64,000 bases of DNA from Prosapia bicincta (GCA_036971475.1 JBAIZL010000005.1:238230690-238294689); one strand, 5' to 3'; positions 25,079 through 35,942 are shown, counted from the stretch's first letter. Notes: generated by a model from the sequence alone, not told the origin. Program-made: numbers and translations.

Positions 25079-26500
25079 TTATAAATTCATTAAGTTGTTG
25101 TGTATGTTTTTATAAATGTGGTATTTTTCTAGTGAGTTTAGTTCTATTGGGTTGTTATTTATTTCCAGTATGGTTAGGTTATTTTCGTAATTTGTAATTT
25201 CGTGTTTATGGGATATTAGGTGTGCTGCAACATTTGATACTTTAGAATTTTTGTTTTTGAATGCTCTATAATGTTCTTCAAATCTTATTTTAAATGTTCT
25301 GGATGTTTTTCCTATGTAAAAAGCGTTACAGTTGTTGCATGTGATTTTGTAAATTCCTGATAGGTTATGTTTTTCTGAATTTGTTATGTGGTTTTTGTTA
25401 TTAAGATATTTTATTATTTTGTTGTTTGGTTTGTAAGTTGGAGTGTAGTATTCTTTGTTGTATATATTTGTTATTTTTTCTATTTTGTTATTGGTATATT
25501 TATATTTTAGGTAGATTTTTTTATTATTTTTATTATTTTCGTGTTCCGGTTGTAGTGTTGTGTTGAGGTTAGGTTTTTTTGTGAATTTATTGTATATATT
25601 TTTTATAATGTGTTTGTTGTATCCATTTTCTATTGCTATTTTTGTAATGTTATCTAATTCTTCATTTAATTTTTGTTTCTTATCCTGTGTGTATTTTATT
25701 GCTTTATTTATCATGTTACTGTAAGTGTTAATTTTGTGTGTCCAGGGGTGGTTAGATTTATAGTGTATTGTGGTGTTGTTGGAAGTAGGTTTCCTGTATA
25801 CTGTAGTTTCTATTTTATTATCATTTATATTTAAAGTAATGTCGAGGAAGTTGATTGTTCTATTTGTTTCTGTTTCAACGGTGAATTGTATGTTTTCGTT
25901 GTATGTATTTAGTTTGTTTAATATTATGACGTGTTCGTTGTGAATGGTAGGTTGGTATATTACAAGTATATCGTCTACATATCTTGTCCATAGTGAGATA
26001 TTGTGTGTGTTTATTATAGGTTTAATTATTATTTGTTCAAAGTGTTGTAAATATATTTCTGACATGACAGATGATATGGGTGAACCCATGGGGAGTCCTG
26101 TTGTTTGTTTATAATATTTATTGTTAAATTGGAAGTAATTTTGGTTACATATGTGTTTGGTTAGCGTAATGATACTATCTATTATGTTTCTTTTTTCGTT
26201 ATTGTGTATCAGTTTGTTTTTTATTATTTCTATGGTTTCTTCTATTGGGATACTAGGGTACATGTTAGTTATGTCATAACTTATTATTTTTGTGTTGCTG
26301 TTTGTTTTTATCGTTTTTATTTTATTAATTAATTCGTATCCATTTTTTATATTGTATGTGTTGTTGATGTGTATTTTAGACCTTAGGATTTTGTCTAGAA
26401 TTTTTGCGATTATGTAAGATGGTGCTGTTGTGAAATTTATTAGTGGTCTAAATGGTGTGTTAGGTTTATGGATTTTAGGTATACCTGATAATACGGGTGC
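25079..26500 (-). pseudogene. PLE reverse transcriptase/GIY-YIG, minus-strand copy
   Basis: Open from the junction at 26500 down to a premature TAA at 25079-25081. The frame has its first ATG at 26263, but the homologous frame is open further upstream, so that ATG is not a true start. Catalytic YVDD falls near 25970-25981; GIYKITC and FYIGKTSR follow. Compared with the plus copy it lacks the first ~140 codons, has a two-codon insertion, and ends about 46 codons early through one base change (CAA to TAA). Probably a dead but very young copy. Confidence 0.85.
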
Positions 26501-26504
26501 CTAA

Positions 26505-28466
26505 AAACAAATAATAAAAAACCTAATAGTTGACACAGAATCTAACATCCACAAAATTACCCACCAAAATACTGAACACATAAGAAATAACATTAATAAT
26601 AAAATTAACCTAATAAAAACGGAAAAAAACAAAAAAACGGAACAATATATTAATAAAAAAGAAATTATAAAACTCAGAGAAAAACTAGAAAACAACGATT
26701 ACTTAATATTAAAATCAGATAAAACAAATACTCCAGTAATAATAGAAAATACCAAATATATCGATTCAATGACTAACTACATAAAAGAAAATAAATACGA
26801 ACAAATCCCAGACCCAACTAACAAATACCTTATTACAATAAAAAACTTAATAGTCACTCACCGTAACACCCTAAACTATAACAATAAATTAAAATACCAC
26901 ACAAGATTATACCCATTTAAACCATGCGCACCCGTATTATCAGGTATACCTAAAATCCATAAACCTAACACACCATTTAGACCACTAATAAATTTCACAA
27001 CAGCACCATCTTACATAATCGCAAAAATTCTAGACAAAATCCTAAGGTCTAAAATACACATCAACAACACATACAATATAAAAAATGGATACGAATTAAT
27101 TAATAAAACGATAAAAACAAACAGCAACACAAAAATAATAAGTTATGACATAACTAACATGTACCCTAGTATCCCAATAGAAGAAACCATAGAAATAATA
27201 AAAAACAAACTGATACACAATAACGAAAAAAGAAACATAATAGATAGTATCATTACGCTAACCAAACACATATGTAACCAAAATTACTTCCAATTTAACA
27301 ATAAATATTATAAACAAACAACAGGACTCCCCATGGGTTCACCCATATCATCTGTCATGTCAGAAATATATTTACAACACTTTGAACAAATAATAATTAA
27401 ACCTATAATAAACACACACAATATCTCACTATGGACAAGATATGTAGACGATATACTTGTAATATACCAACCTACCATTCACAACGAACACGTCATAATA
27501 TTAAACAAACTAAATACATACAACGAAAACATACAATTCACCGTTGAAACAGAAACAAATAGAACAATCAACTTCCTCGACATTACTTTAAATATAAATG
27601 ATAATAAAATAGAAACTACAGTATACAGGAAACCTACTTCCAACAACACCACAATACACTACAAATCTAACCACCCCTGGACACACAAAATTAACACTTA
27701 CAGTAACATGATAAATAAAGCAATAAAATACACACAGGATAAGAAACAAAAATTAAATGAAGAATTAGATAACATTACAAAAATAGCAATAGAAAATGGA
27801 TACAACAAACACATTATAAAAAATATATACAATAAATTCACAAAAAAACCTAACCTCAACACAACACTACAACCGGAACACGAAAATAATAAAAATAATA
27901 AAAAAATCTACCTAAAATATAAATATACCAATAACAAAATAGAAAAAATAACAAATATATACAACAAAGAATACTACACTCCAACTTACAAACCAAACAA
28001 CAAAATAATAAAATATCTTAATAACAAAAACCACATAACAAATTCAGAAAAACATAACCTATCAGGAATTTACAAAATCACATGCAACAACTGTAACGCT
28101 TTTTACATAGGAAAAACATCCAGAACATTTAAAATAAGATTTGAAGAACATTATAGAGCATTCAAAAACAAAAATTCTAAAGTATCAAATGTTGCAGCAC
28201 ACCTAATATCCCATAAACACGAAATTACAAATTACGAAAATAACCTAACCATACTGGAAATAAATAACAACCCAATAGAACTAAACTCACTAGAAAAATA
28301 CCACATTTATAAAAACATACACAACAACTTAATGAATTTACAAACAACATATACAGAAGACATACTATACAGAAACATCATACACACAGATCAAGAAATA
28401 GTGCGCGTAACTTCAACAAACACCAGCTTCACGGACGTAGCATCCACAGCAGAGAACAATCAGTGA
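26505..28466 (+). CDS. Penelope-like element ORF: reverse transcriptase + GIY-YIG
   Basis: An uninterrupted frame of 654 codons, open from TAA at 26502 to TGA at 28464-28466. It is 5'-truncated: its opening residues match the interior of the copy at 40239-40700, so no native start is present; the first ATG (26769) is only the first internal Met. Order: N-terminal region; PLINF (~26980); TGLPMGSP (~27320-27345); catalytic YVDD at 27441-27452 (residue ~313); FLDITL; then GIYKITCNNC and FYIGKTSR (from 28065, residue ~521), with a conserved RFEEHYRAF. PLEs use this endonuclease to nick DNA and prime reverse transcription. The coding strand is extremely A- and C-rich with little G. A hammerhead-shaped RNA fold overlaps the stop codon. 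Confidence 0.93.
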   Translation, partial: KQIIKNLIVDTESNIHKITHQNTEHIRNNINNKINLIKTEKNKKTEQYINKKEIIKLREKLENNDYLILKSDKTNTPVIIENTKYIDSMTNYIKENKYEQIPDPTNKYLITIKNLIVTHRNTLNYNNKLKYHTRLYPFKPCAPVLSGIPKIHKPNTPFRPLINFTTAPSYIIAKILDKILRSKIHINNTYNIKNGYELINKTIKTNSNTKIISYDITNMYPSIPIEETIEIIKNKLIHNNEKRNIIDSIITLTKHICNQNYFQFNNKYYKQTTGLPMGSPISSVMSEIYLQHFEQIIIKPIINTHNISLWTRYVDDILVIYQPTIHNEHVIILNKLNTYNENIQFTVETETNRTINFLDITLNINDNKIETTVYRKPTSNNTTIHYKSNHPWTHKINTYSNMINKAIKYTQDKKQKLNEELDNITKIAIENGYNKHIIKNIYNKFTKKPNLNTTLQPEHENNKNNKKIYLKYKYTNNKIEKITNIYNKEYYTPTYKPNNKIIKYLNNKNHITNSEKHNLSGIYKITCNNCNAFYIGKTSRTFKIRFEEHYRAFKNKNSKVSNVAAHLISHKHEITNYENNLTILEINNNPIELNSLEKYHIYKNIHNNLMNLQTTYTEDILYRNIIHTDQEIVRVTSTNTSFTDVASTAENNQ

Positions 28467-28504
28467 TTCGACAATGGTCAAAGACCGAAAGGTGCCTCAT
28501 CACT
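28462..28504 (+). ncRNA. hammerhead-shaped fold with non-canonical core at PLE 3' end
   Basis: Stem I AGTGAT (28462-28467) pairs fully with ATCACT (28499-28504). Between them: core TCGACAA plus T, stem II GGTC-AAA-GACC (28476-28486), GAA, minimal stem III AGG-TG-CCT (28490-28497), and one C. This is the hammerhead strand order, but the core is TCGACAA instead of CTGANGA. It overlaps the ORF stop. Other copies: 24918-24960 (-), 24023-24066 (-), 24372-24415 (+), 36396-36439 (-); decayed ones near 39215-39257 (-) and 41322-41365 (+). Confidence 0.6.
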
Positions 28505-28565
28505 CAAGGTAAAATTATTGCACTTAATGGTGGATAAAATTACTCAAAAATAGTAATATATTAAC

Positions 28566-28601
<36 letters not shown>

Positions 28602-28609
28602 CAACATAG

Positions 28610-29102
28610 GTTATTCAAATACAAGAATATTTATTAATTTATATCCAAAGCTTTTCGTTGGTAAACAGTACCAACATCATCAGGAATGAAAATTACAATA
28701 ATGTAAGCTATAGGCCTAAAACATATGTTTAATTAGAAATAGAATTGTTGCTAAATTTATACAAATTGCCAAATTTAATTTGTTGCTGTAACATTATAGA
28801 CATTGAATACAGTATCAAATTTAGAATGTATTTGTATTTGTTCTTTTATTAATTTGTTATTATTATTGTGTTTATATATTTCAAATGCTTCATATATATT
28901 CATTCTTAATTTCTTTTATAAGTTTTATATTTTCTATATTTGGAAATTGGTGCTTATTATTAATACAATGTGCGAAATTTGATTTATATATTTCTGGATT
29001 AATATAGGCATTTCAATGTTCTTTATATCTTTCTTTTAATTTTTTCTTGGTTTGACCTATATAAGCTTTATTACAATTTTCGCATTCTAATTTATCGGTA
29101 TA
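28610..29102 (-). pseudogene. Penelope-like element 3' fragment (second family)
   Basis: On the minus strand KLECENCNKAYIGQT then KLKERYKEH gives the second half of a GIY-YIG domain at about 29010-29095. The upstream part is cut off by the pogo-type MITE that starts at 29103. Downstream, at 28653-28683, lies a canonical hammerhead. The 3' end approaches the (TA)n tract at 28569-28596, which it shares with the end of the neighbouring PLE. Confidence 0.75.
28645..28690 (-). ncRNA. hammerhead ribozyme, canonical core
   Basis: Minus strand: CTGATGA at 28683-28677, one T, perfect 7-bp stem II GTTGGTA/TACCAAC (28675-28669 with 28663-28657, loop CTGTT), GAA from 28656, minimal stem III AAGCTT (loop GC), T, then GGAT. 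ATTC before the core pairs with GGAT (one G-U). All conserved core bases are present. Hammerheads in Penelope-like elements are known; this is the best-preserved copy of this type here. Confidence 0.75.
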
Positions 29103-29944
29103 CAGTAAACTCCCGATTATCCGTGGAATATAGTGGCCCGGCAATACCGGATAACGAATTCCCCGGATAATCCGCTATGAACAAAAAATACGTAAAACTA
29201 TCGATAAATAATCGATTATTAAACCATAAGTTACACAAATAATGACCCCGGTTAATGCAATTCACAAATAATCTTCAGAGGACAAAATAAATACAGAAAA
29301 TAACTATTATGTAAATACAGAAAAATACGTACTTATGTAAAAGTATATGTCAAAAGTAAGTATGTATGTACATATGTAATTTCCTTTACACATAATACTT
29401 TCACTTTTTAACAAAAAAATCTGTCACTTTCGTCTTTTTTTGTGAGCATTGATTTAGCTTTAATGTGCGATCTACGTTTCTTCAGAACCATTTTGTCGCA
29501 CAGTGTCTACTTGTGTCACAAAGCCATTAAGATCGATAATGTATATAACAGAGACATGGATAATGCATATGTCACGTCCTAGACTATTTATAGCCGAGAT
29601 TAGCTGACATTTGTTTACAATTTTATGATACACATTAGGTTTTCGGGCGACCAAGGATTTTGTCATTGTCTCTTATGTACAGTAGTCTGCTCACCCCTTT
29701 TATTTCGCTGGCTTGCGTCGGGATGCTTCCCTTTCAATGTAAAAATTAGTACGTACTTATTTACATATCTATTCCCTTCATCTTAACTTCTATTAAGCCT
29801 TATATGTATTTACGTCGTAATTCACCGTTTGGAAATTTAAACACATGAATCTGACTGGAATAAAAATTGGATATTTGTAAAATAATGGCAGACCCCGGAT
29901 AATCTGCAAACCGGTTAATCTGCCCACGGATAATCGGGAGTTTA

Positions 29945-29947
<3 letters not shown>
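29103..29947. mobile_element. pogo/Tigger-type MITE
   Basis: Perfect 24-bp terminal inverted repeats (29103-29126 and 29924-29947; the outer part reads CAGTAAACTCCCGATTATCC) with TA on both sides (29101-29102 and 29948-29949), as expected of Tc1/mariner-pogo insertion. Subterminal CCGGATAA motifs repeat near both ends, a Tigger-like trait. The 845 bp contain no transposase domain that I can recognise. It interrupts the PLE fragment at its left and abuts a (TA)n tract at its right. Confidence 0.9.
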
Positions 29948-30027
<80 letters not shown>

Positions 30028-30029
<2 letters not shown>

Positions 30030-32970
30030 ACAGTTTATCATTCTGTTATTTGAAAATTCAAAACTATTTGTCCAACAACGAAAGAAAGTTCAGAGCAAAT
30101 AACATATTTATATGTCCTTTTTTTGTAATGACAGTATTAAAACAAAAAAAAAAGTAATACAACAGACCAATAGGTAACTCAACCTATAATAAAATACACC
30201 TAATAATTTATTTCTAGTTGTAGAAAGAAAAATGAATTCACTAAACATTAAACATATCGTGTATTAAAGTTCTTTTAGTAAATGTTTAGTAACAACTCAA
30301 TGGAATATGGTACTACAATGTTTTTAATGAATATAAATAAATTTTTATTTCTCGTAAGTAACAAATGATATTCTTATTTTAATTCTCACAAATCTTACTT
30401 AATTTCTAATTAATTTTATACATAAGTTCCTTAAAATGTTTTACTATGGTGTAAAGCCATTATCTGAGCTACAAGTAAGTAAATATTCCATCAAATTTAA
30501 ATGAAAAGTAACTTTAAATTCATGATAAATTGTGACACATTTCCCCCATTATACAAGGGTACTGTAATGGGTTTTCCTAATTTGAAATCACAAATTAAAA
30601 TTTTCTTGTAATATTTTAATTGTTATATATCACTTAAAAATAAATTAACTTAAAATAATATGGTTGAAAACTAAATATAGTATAGTTTCAAAATAGAAGC
30701 TGCATTAAAAAATTAAATTTTTATAACAGAATCATTAATGAACAGAATTCTCTATGGTAGTTAATAGAGTTTTTCAAGACAGCTGTTTGAAAGAGTGACA
30801 CTGTTGTTCTTGACGTTTCACAAATCTTTTAAATTTAAACTTTATAAACCAACAAATTCCATGAATTTTTTTTAAGACTGAGAAAACAAACCTTCTATTG
30901 TACTAACCAATCATGATTAGTGATACATGATACCATTAATTTATTTTTGTTTTACTGATGAAAAGAAACTTACCAGTTGTTAAAACAATGTGAAATTGAA
31001 AGATTTTATAGAACTGTTTAATATGGTTCCAACATGGTACTACACAATAAACTCTGAAAGTGTTTCTGATAGTATACAAGGAATACTGTATAAGGAACAT
31101 TGTGATAAAATTGTTTTAAAAGAATAAGTGTATATAAAATAATGACACAATCCAATTAATGATAATTTGGAAATGATTATTTAATATGAGGGATTGGTCA
31201 TCATTTCAGAAAGATGTTACGGTATTTAATCAGAAACATTTAAATGATCTGGATAATTTATTTAATAATTTGGCGACTAAGAAATATTAAACATGTTAAT
31301 TTTTAATATTACAATTATCTAAATTGTAATTTTTAAACCCATATAAGAAAGTAGTTCTTACAGTTAAATAGAATAAAAGAGTTAGTTATTAAGTTCGTTT
31401 TTAAGGATTTGCCATCTTTAATATTCATCAAATCTAGTATTTTATTATTTTTATACTAGTCACTATTTCATCTCTTTTATTTTACTGTTAAACTCTACCT
31501 CTAAAATGGCAGCTTTCATTTATAGTTTACATGTCATTTCTTTTACTTCTGTAGATCTGTATTTACTGTCCTAGTGTTATCCGTTCAATTACACAACTGT
31601 ATCACTAAAGTGTCTATTATTCTTTTTATAGCATTTTGTATCTTGAAACATACTTGTTTTCCTTATTTTGCGATGTAACTTCTTAAGATGCAGCAGACAA
31701 AAAAACTTTACATGGAAATGAATCAGTAGAACAAGACGTTATAACTTAGGAGTTCTAGAGAGAATGTAAACCAATTTCCTCCATTCCATCTATAACTTTT
31801 ATTCAAGCACAATGCTCTCTACCTAATTGTCCTGATGTTCCAAAGTCAAAACATTGCATTTACGTTAACACTAATAACTATTTTTATATTTTCTTAGAGG
31901 TTATTTGGAAGTTATGTTTCAATCATTTTCAAATGCAATTTTCTATATATTTAGAAATATTGTATATTTGATTAAATTATGTGATAAAGTTTGGCCACAA
32001 TCAATAATGATAATTTTTATTGCAGGTTCTTTTAATTTCTGTATCATATATTTACAATATACCTATTACATTATTTTATAATAAATTAATGGTATATATA
32101 CATCTAATATACTAATGTATGTAGTTTTCTAGTAAACTGATCTGTTAATACCATGATACATTTATTACGTTAACTTAGTAGGACCTATTTAATACAGGTT
32201 ATTTGAAGTTAAACTCCTATCCAATGACCACCACTGTTTATTTTTTCTATTAGTCTTATCCTTAAACTCAGATCCTTTATGAAATATAGATTCAAAGTTT
32301 ACTAAAGGAGCCCCATTAGTAAAAGTATATTACAAAATAAAATTTGTTATCAACAAGGGGAGATCTTTTTACAATGGATTGTAATTACGAAGGTCATCTG
32401 GAAATTAGTACCTGTTAGTGCTGTATGAAGCGCTAGCAGAAAGAGTAGCTGCAAGTCAGGGTCAGACAATTTCAGTTGATGTCTCTGTGCAAAGTTACAT
32501 GTTGACAGTGTTTACCATTACTTCTATGATTGTTTATAAGGTTTAAGAAAGTAGTAAAAGCTGGAAGTTGTAAAATGAGAGCTATGAATCAATTTTTCAT
32601 CATTATGTGAAATGAGAATATTTGTCATTTTTCGTTCTGAGAAATATTCCTTCATCACTAGTGTCATAACTTCAAATTGGAGACTGAGAACATGTGTTCG
32701 AGACAGCCATCAAATGAACTGCTGAGCTCAGTTGATTAATTCATGAAGAACAAATGGTGTGATATAATTGATGCTATCGGTGAACATTTTCTTAATGTTT
32801 CTTGCCAGACAGTAAACATTTAGTTTCATACTGTTATTTCGTTAACATTTAATGATTGCTTTTCTTTAGTGGGATGAATTCTATGTTTTGGGGAAAAAAC
32901 TGAGATGGTTTCACAAGGTTATTATTAAAACCAATTTACATTTTTGCTATCCTTCCATGTCCACTCTTCT
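30028..32970. other. no recognisable feature
   Basis: About 2.9 kb of AT-rich DNA downstream of GOT1 (its 3' end is at 34554 on the minus strand). No coding frame, palindrome or repeat copy was noticed. Confidence 0.5.
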
Positions 32971-32978
32971 CTCTAGAC

Positions 32979-33408
32979 CAGGGGTTCCCAAACCTTTTGG
33001 GTACACGCCCCCACCTCTTGAGATAGAATCCTTCCATGCCCATTTCCACTTTACACTATAAATAAATGGTATGGGTATATGAAAAAGAATCAAATATTAT
33101 ATATATTGAGAACAATTTGTTTATACATACTTTCACAAGAAACATGATATAACATTGTAAGTTTTAATTTGCAAGGTAAATTTTAACTGATAAGAGAAAA
33201 ATCTGTTAGTAAGATGGATGAGCTTAAATTTATTTCACTCACATTGCTATTTCACATTGCATTTTAGTAAGGGCACAACCCAAGTCATTAGCAATGTCAA
33301 GTTTGTTCCTATAACATTAAATATATTTAATTTATCTTATTCATTTCCAGCTGGTCTTGCACCCTCCCTGACTTGCCTTCATGCCCCCCCTCAGTTTGGG
33401 AACCCATG
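32979..33408. mobile_element. hAT MITE with 8-bp TSD
   Basis: Inverted ends CAGGGGTTCCCAAACC and, as complement of the right end, CATGGGTTCCCAAACT. The exact 8-bp duplication CTCTAGAC flanks it (32971-32978 and 33409-33416). 430 bp, no transposase. Confidence 0.88.
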
Positions 33409-33416
33409 CTCTAGAC

Positions 33417-34553
33417 TAACCATTAGAAAACTTCCTTTTTCCAAAATTTAATACATCGTTTGAGACATGATATTTTTACACAAAAAAGGGAATTCAGAAA
33501 TATATGTTTTAAGCAATGTATTATTTTAAGTAACACAGGAGTAAATTAATGACCTGCTGCATAATTTAAAATATACATTTTTTTCAATGAAATCCTGTTA
33601 ATTACCAAGTAAAAAAAAAAATAATAATAAATTCGGGGGAATTTAGACACATCTCCAAATCTGACTTAATCTCTAGATTTATAATTTTAGACTTCTTGAA
33701 ATTTTTAAGGACAACTAGATTAGAATGTGAGTTGAAGAAACTATTGGTTCCCACTTTCTATAATCAATGACACCTTTGACATCATCTACAAACCATTAGA
33801 AAAGAAGAACAGACATTTGAGGGAAAAGTGCAAACTGGAAAAGTGCTATTGTGAAACAATACCTGTTTAGATTTGTAGGTGTAAGAAAGAGGTTTAACTT
33901 CTGTTTAATGTAACAGAGACAATGGTGTGAAGACTTTGTTAATAGAATTGATCAGAGAAACAGACGTCTTAACTTAAAGTTCTGCAAATTAATCACCTAG
34001 AGAAGAGACCAGGAATATATACGACAGGCAGCGATGAATCTGCACTTGAGATGGAAACGAATAAACAACGAAAAAATAACATTTTTATTACAAATTTCAG
34101 TATTCTTTTTAATACAATTTACACACAATTAATCAAACCTACTAGTAAATGGAATCATATTAAAAATTAATATATATTAAATTTTTTCAACAAGTATAAC
34201 CAATATCTGTAAAAAAAATTGGCTATCTAATGATATAAGTAAAAGAATAAAAATAATGATTTGTACAAAAATACCGAAATCAACATGTCCTTTCCTATTT
34301 ATACATGATTTTATTCTTTTCTTATTTAAAGAAAATTCGCTACCTACATTAAAAGAGAAGTAGAACATACTTAGTATAAACTGCCAAAGTACACTCATGT
34401 AGTTAATAGACATAAGTATAAATTTATTTAGACAACAAATCACTTTTGAGAGTTCTTTCAACCACTTACTGCCACAATGTTTTATACTTAAATGTGCGTA
34501 GACTTTTTTCTATACTTTCGTTGGGGTATCCCTGGATTTTGTTAAAGCTACTG
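33417..34553 (-). other. GOT1 3' UTR and downstream sequence
   Basis: No coding signal. On the minus strand the first AATAAA after the stop codon is at 34428-34423, about 125 bp downstream, a plausible polyadenylation signal. Confidence 0.35.
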
Positions 34554-34598
34554 TCAAACTGTGGTCCTCCCAGAGTCCCCAGCTAACCGGTCCAAAAT
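34554..34598 (-). CDS. GOT1: GOT1-family vesicle transport protein, exon 5
   Basis: Terminal exon of 14 codons plus TGA (34556-34554). It encodes ILDRLAGDSGRTTV after the acceptor TTTTAG (34604-34599). The phase matches exon 4, which ends after a complete codon (GINA). Confidence 0.88.
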   Translation of the reverse strand: MLDRLAGDSGRTTV

Positions 34599-34770
34599 CT
34601 AAAACACAAAAAATGGTACATTATAGTAATTGTAGATGATTGTACAAAATTTAAACCTCTATCATTAAATAGCAGAATTCATACTTTACTAAAAATAAAT
34701 TAAAAATATTTCAAAAACAAGAATAGTTTTATACAACTATTCTTTGAGCTTAGCTTGTGAGGTTATGTTA

Positions 34771-34990
34771 AAACAAATAAAAAACATACACAAAACTCAC
34801 AAATTAATCCTTTATTGACTCATACACGCTTCAATGACAAAGTCATCATCATCAGTGAGTGCTGCTACTACTGTTGTTGTAAGTTAGAGTTTGTAGTAGC
34901 AACACTCATTGATAATGATGACTTTGTCATTGAAATGCGTATAAGTCAATAAATGATTAATTTGTAAGTTTCGTGTATGTCTTATTTTTT
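34771..34990. repeat. palindrome with two opposing hammerheads
   Basis: Arms 34771-34868 and 34893-34990 are imperfect reverse complements, both related to 1560-1680. Minus-strand motif: ACTCA, CTGATGA (34855-34849), stem II GATGAC-TTT-GTCATT, GAA, GCGTGT, A, TGAGT; ACTCA/TGAGT pair perfectly. Plus-strand motif: ACTCA, TTGATAA (34909-34915), the same stem II, GAAATGCGT (from 34932), A, TAAGT. The minus copy has the canonical core but an altered stem III; the plus copy has two core changes. Confidence 0.72.
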
Positions 34991-35003
34991 TAAAGAATAG
35001 TTT

Positions 35004-35070
<67 letters not shown>

Positions 35071-35080
35071 CAAATTACAC

Positions 35081-35942
35081 TTTTGCTATTACTTGCGACC
35101 AGACATTTGTTAACTAAAAGTTGTTAATTGTTAACTTACACTTAGACGAAACGTTTTCGTCTTACGACTTCTTCAGCCTCGTATTTTTGCCGCTAGGAAT
35201 GCTGCTGTTGTGCTTCCTCGGTACCATTTTTTTGAAAGTTACAAGTGATGTGATCGAAAAGTATGTGTGATCTGTCCCGTGTTTGTTCATTTAAGATGTC
35301 ATTTTCATGTGTGTTGATATGTCTATATATTTCAAACTGTTCTAGTGTGTTTAATTTATGACCTTTGTTGCATGTTTGGAGGATGTTCATGTTATTTTCC
35401 ATACTTTTGCATGAGTGTTTAGTGTCCATGAGGTGATTTGCGAAGGTGGATTCAATAGTAGTGTGCAGTGCCCTTTTGTGTTCTTTATATCTTTCGGCAA
35501 AAGATCTGCCTGTTTGTCCAATATAGAACTTATTGCAGTTGTTGCATTTTAGTTTGTATACTCCTGGGTTATTGTATGTGTTGGTATTGTTTTTAATGCT
35601 GTGTCTGATAGCCGTTTGGCTTTTATTTGTTGTTCTGTAAGCTACATTGTATCCTGCTTTTTTGAATTGGTGCGCTATCTTATTTGTGAGTTTGTTTATG
35701 TATGTGAGAGTGATGAATTTGTTTGTGTTTGTGTTGTTACTGTTTTTGTTGAGTATTTTTCTGTGTAGTTTGTCTATTAAATAATTGTCATATCCATTTT
35801 TGTGAGCTAAATATTTGATTGTGTTTATTTCCTCTGTGTAGTTAGTTGTGGACATAGATATTTTATTTAGTCTGTGTAGTAAATGTTTGAATGCTGCGTG
35901 TTTATGTTGTATTGGGTGGGACAGACATGCAACAAAGGCCAT
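35081..35942 (-). pseudogene. Penelope-like element, C-terminal part with GIY-YIG (third family)
   Basis: A 249-codon open frame ends at 35193. It begins inside the reverse transcriptase thumb/connector (SHPIQHKHAAFKHLLHRL) and carries the complete endonuclease: NNPGVYKLKCNNCNKFYIGQ (GVY variant of GIY), then RSFAERYKEHKRAL, and a C-terminal LNTLEQFEIYRHIN block. The catalytic reverse transcriptase core is absent through 5' truncation at the head-to-head junction (~35927). The first Met lies in the junction region and is not native. The untranslated 3' end (35081-35192) holds a hammerhead and ends near the (TA)n tract. Confidence 0.85.
35140..35182 (-). ncRNA. hammerhead ribozyme just after the PLE ORF
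   Basis: Minus strand: GAGG, core CTGAAGA (35176-35170, N7 = A), A, stem II GTC-GTAA-GAC, GAA from 35158, then AACGTT, T, CGTC. Stem I GAGG/CGTC has one mismatch here. The plus copy at 36120-36157 has perfect GAGG/CCTC but the first core base changed (GTGAAGA). The motif begins 17 bases after the ORF stop. Confidence 0.65.

Larger units (their letters stand above)
24851..28571. repeat. 3.7-kb inverted repeat made of two PLE copies
   Basis: The left arm 24851-26500 and right arm 26928-28571 are reverse complements over about 1.65 kb; the only differences I found are one 6-bp indel (AAAATA type, near 26310/27105) and a C-to-T change creating a stop at 25079. Paired coordinates sum to 53422 across the arms (53428 beyond the indel), which confirms the alignment. 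The 427 bp between (26501-26927) exist only in the right copy. Both copies are 5'-truncated and joined head to head; the 3' ends point outward. Confidence 0.92.
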
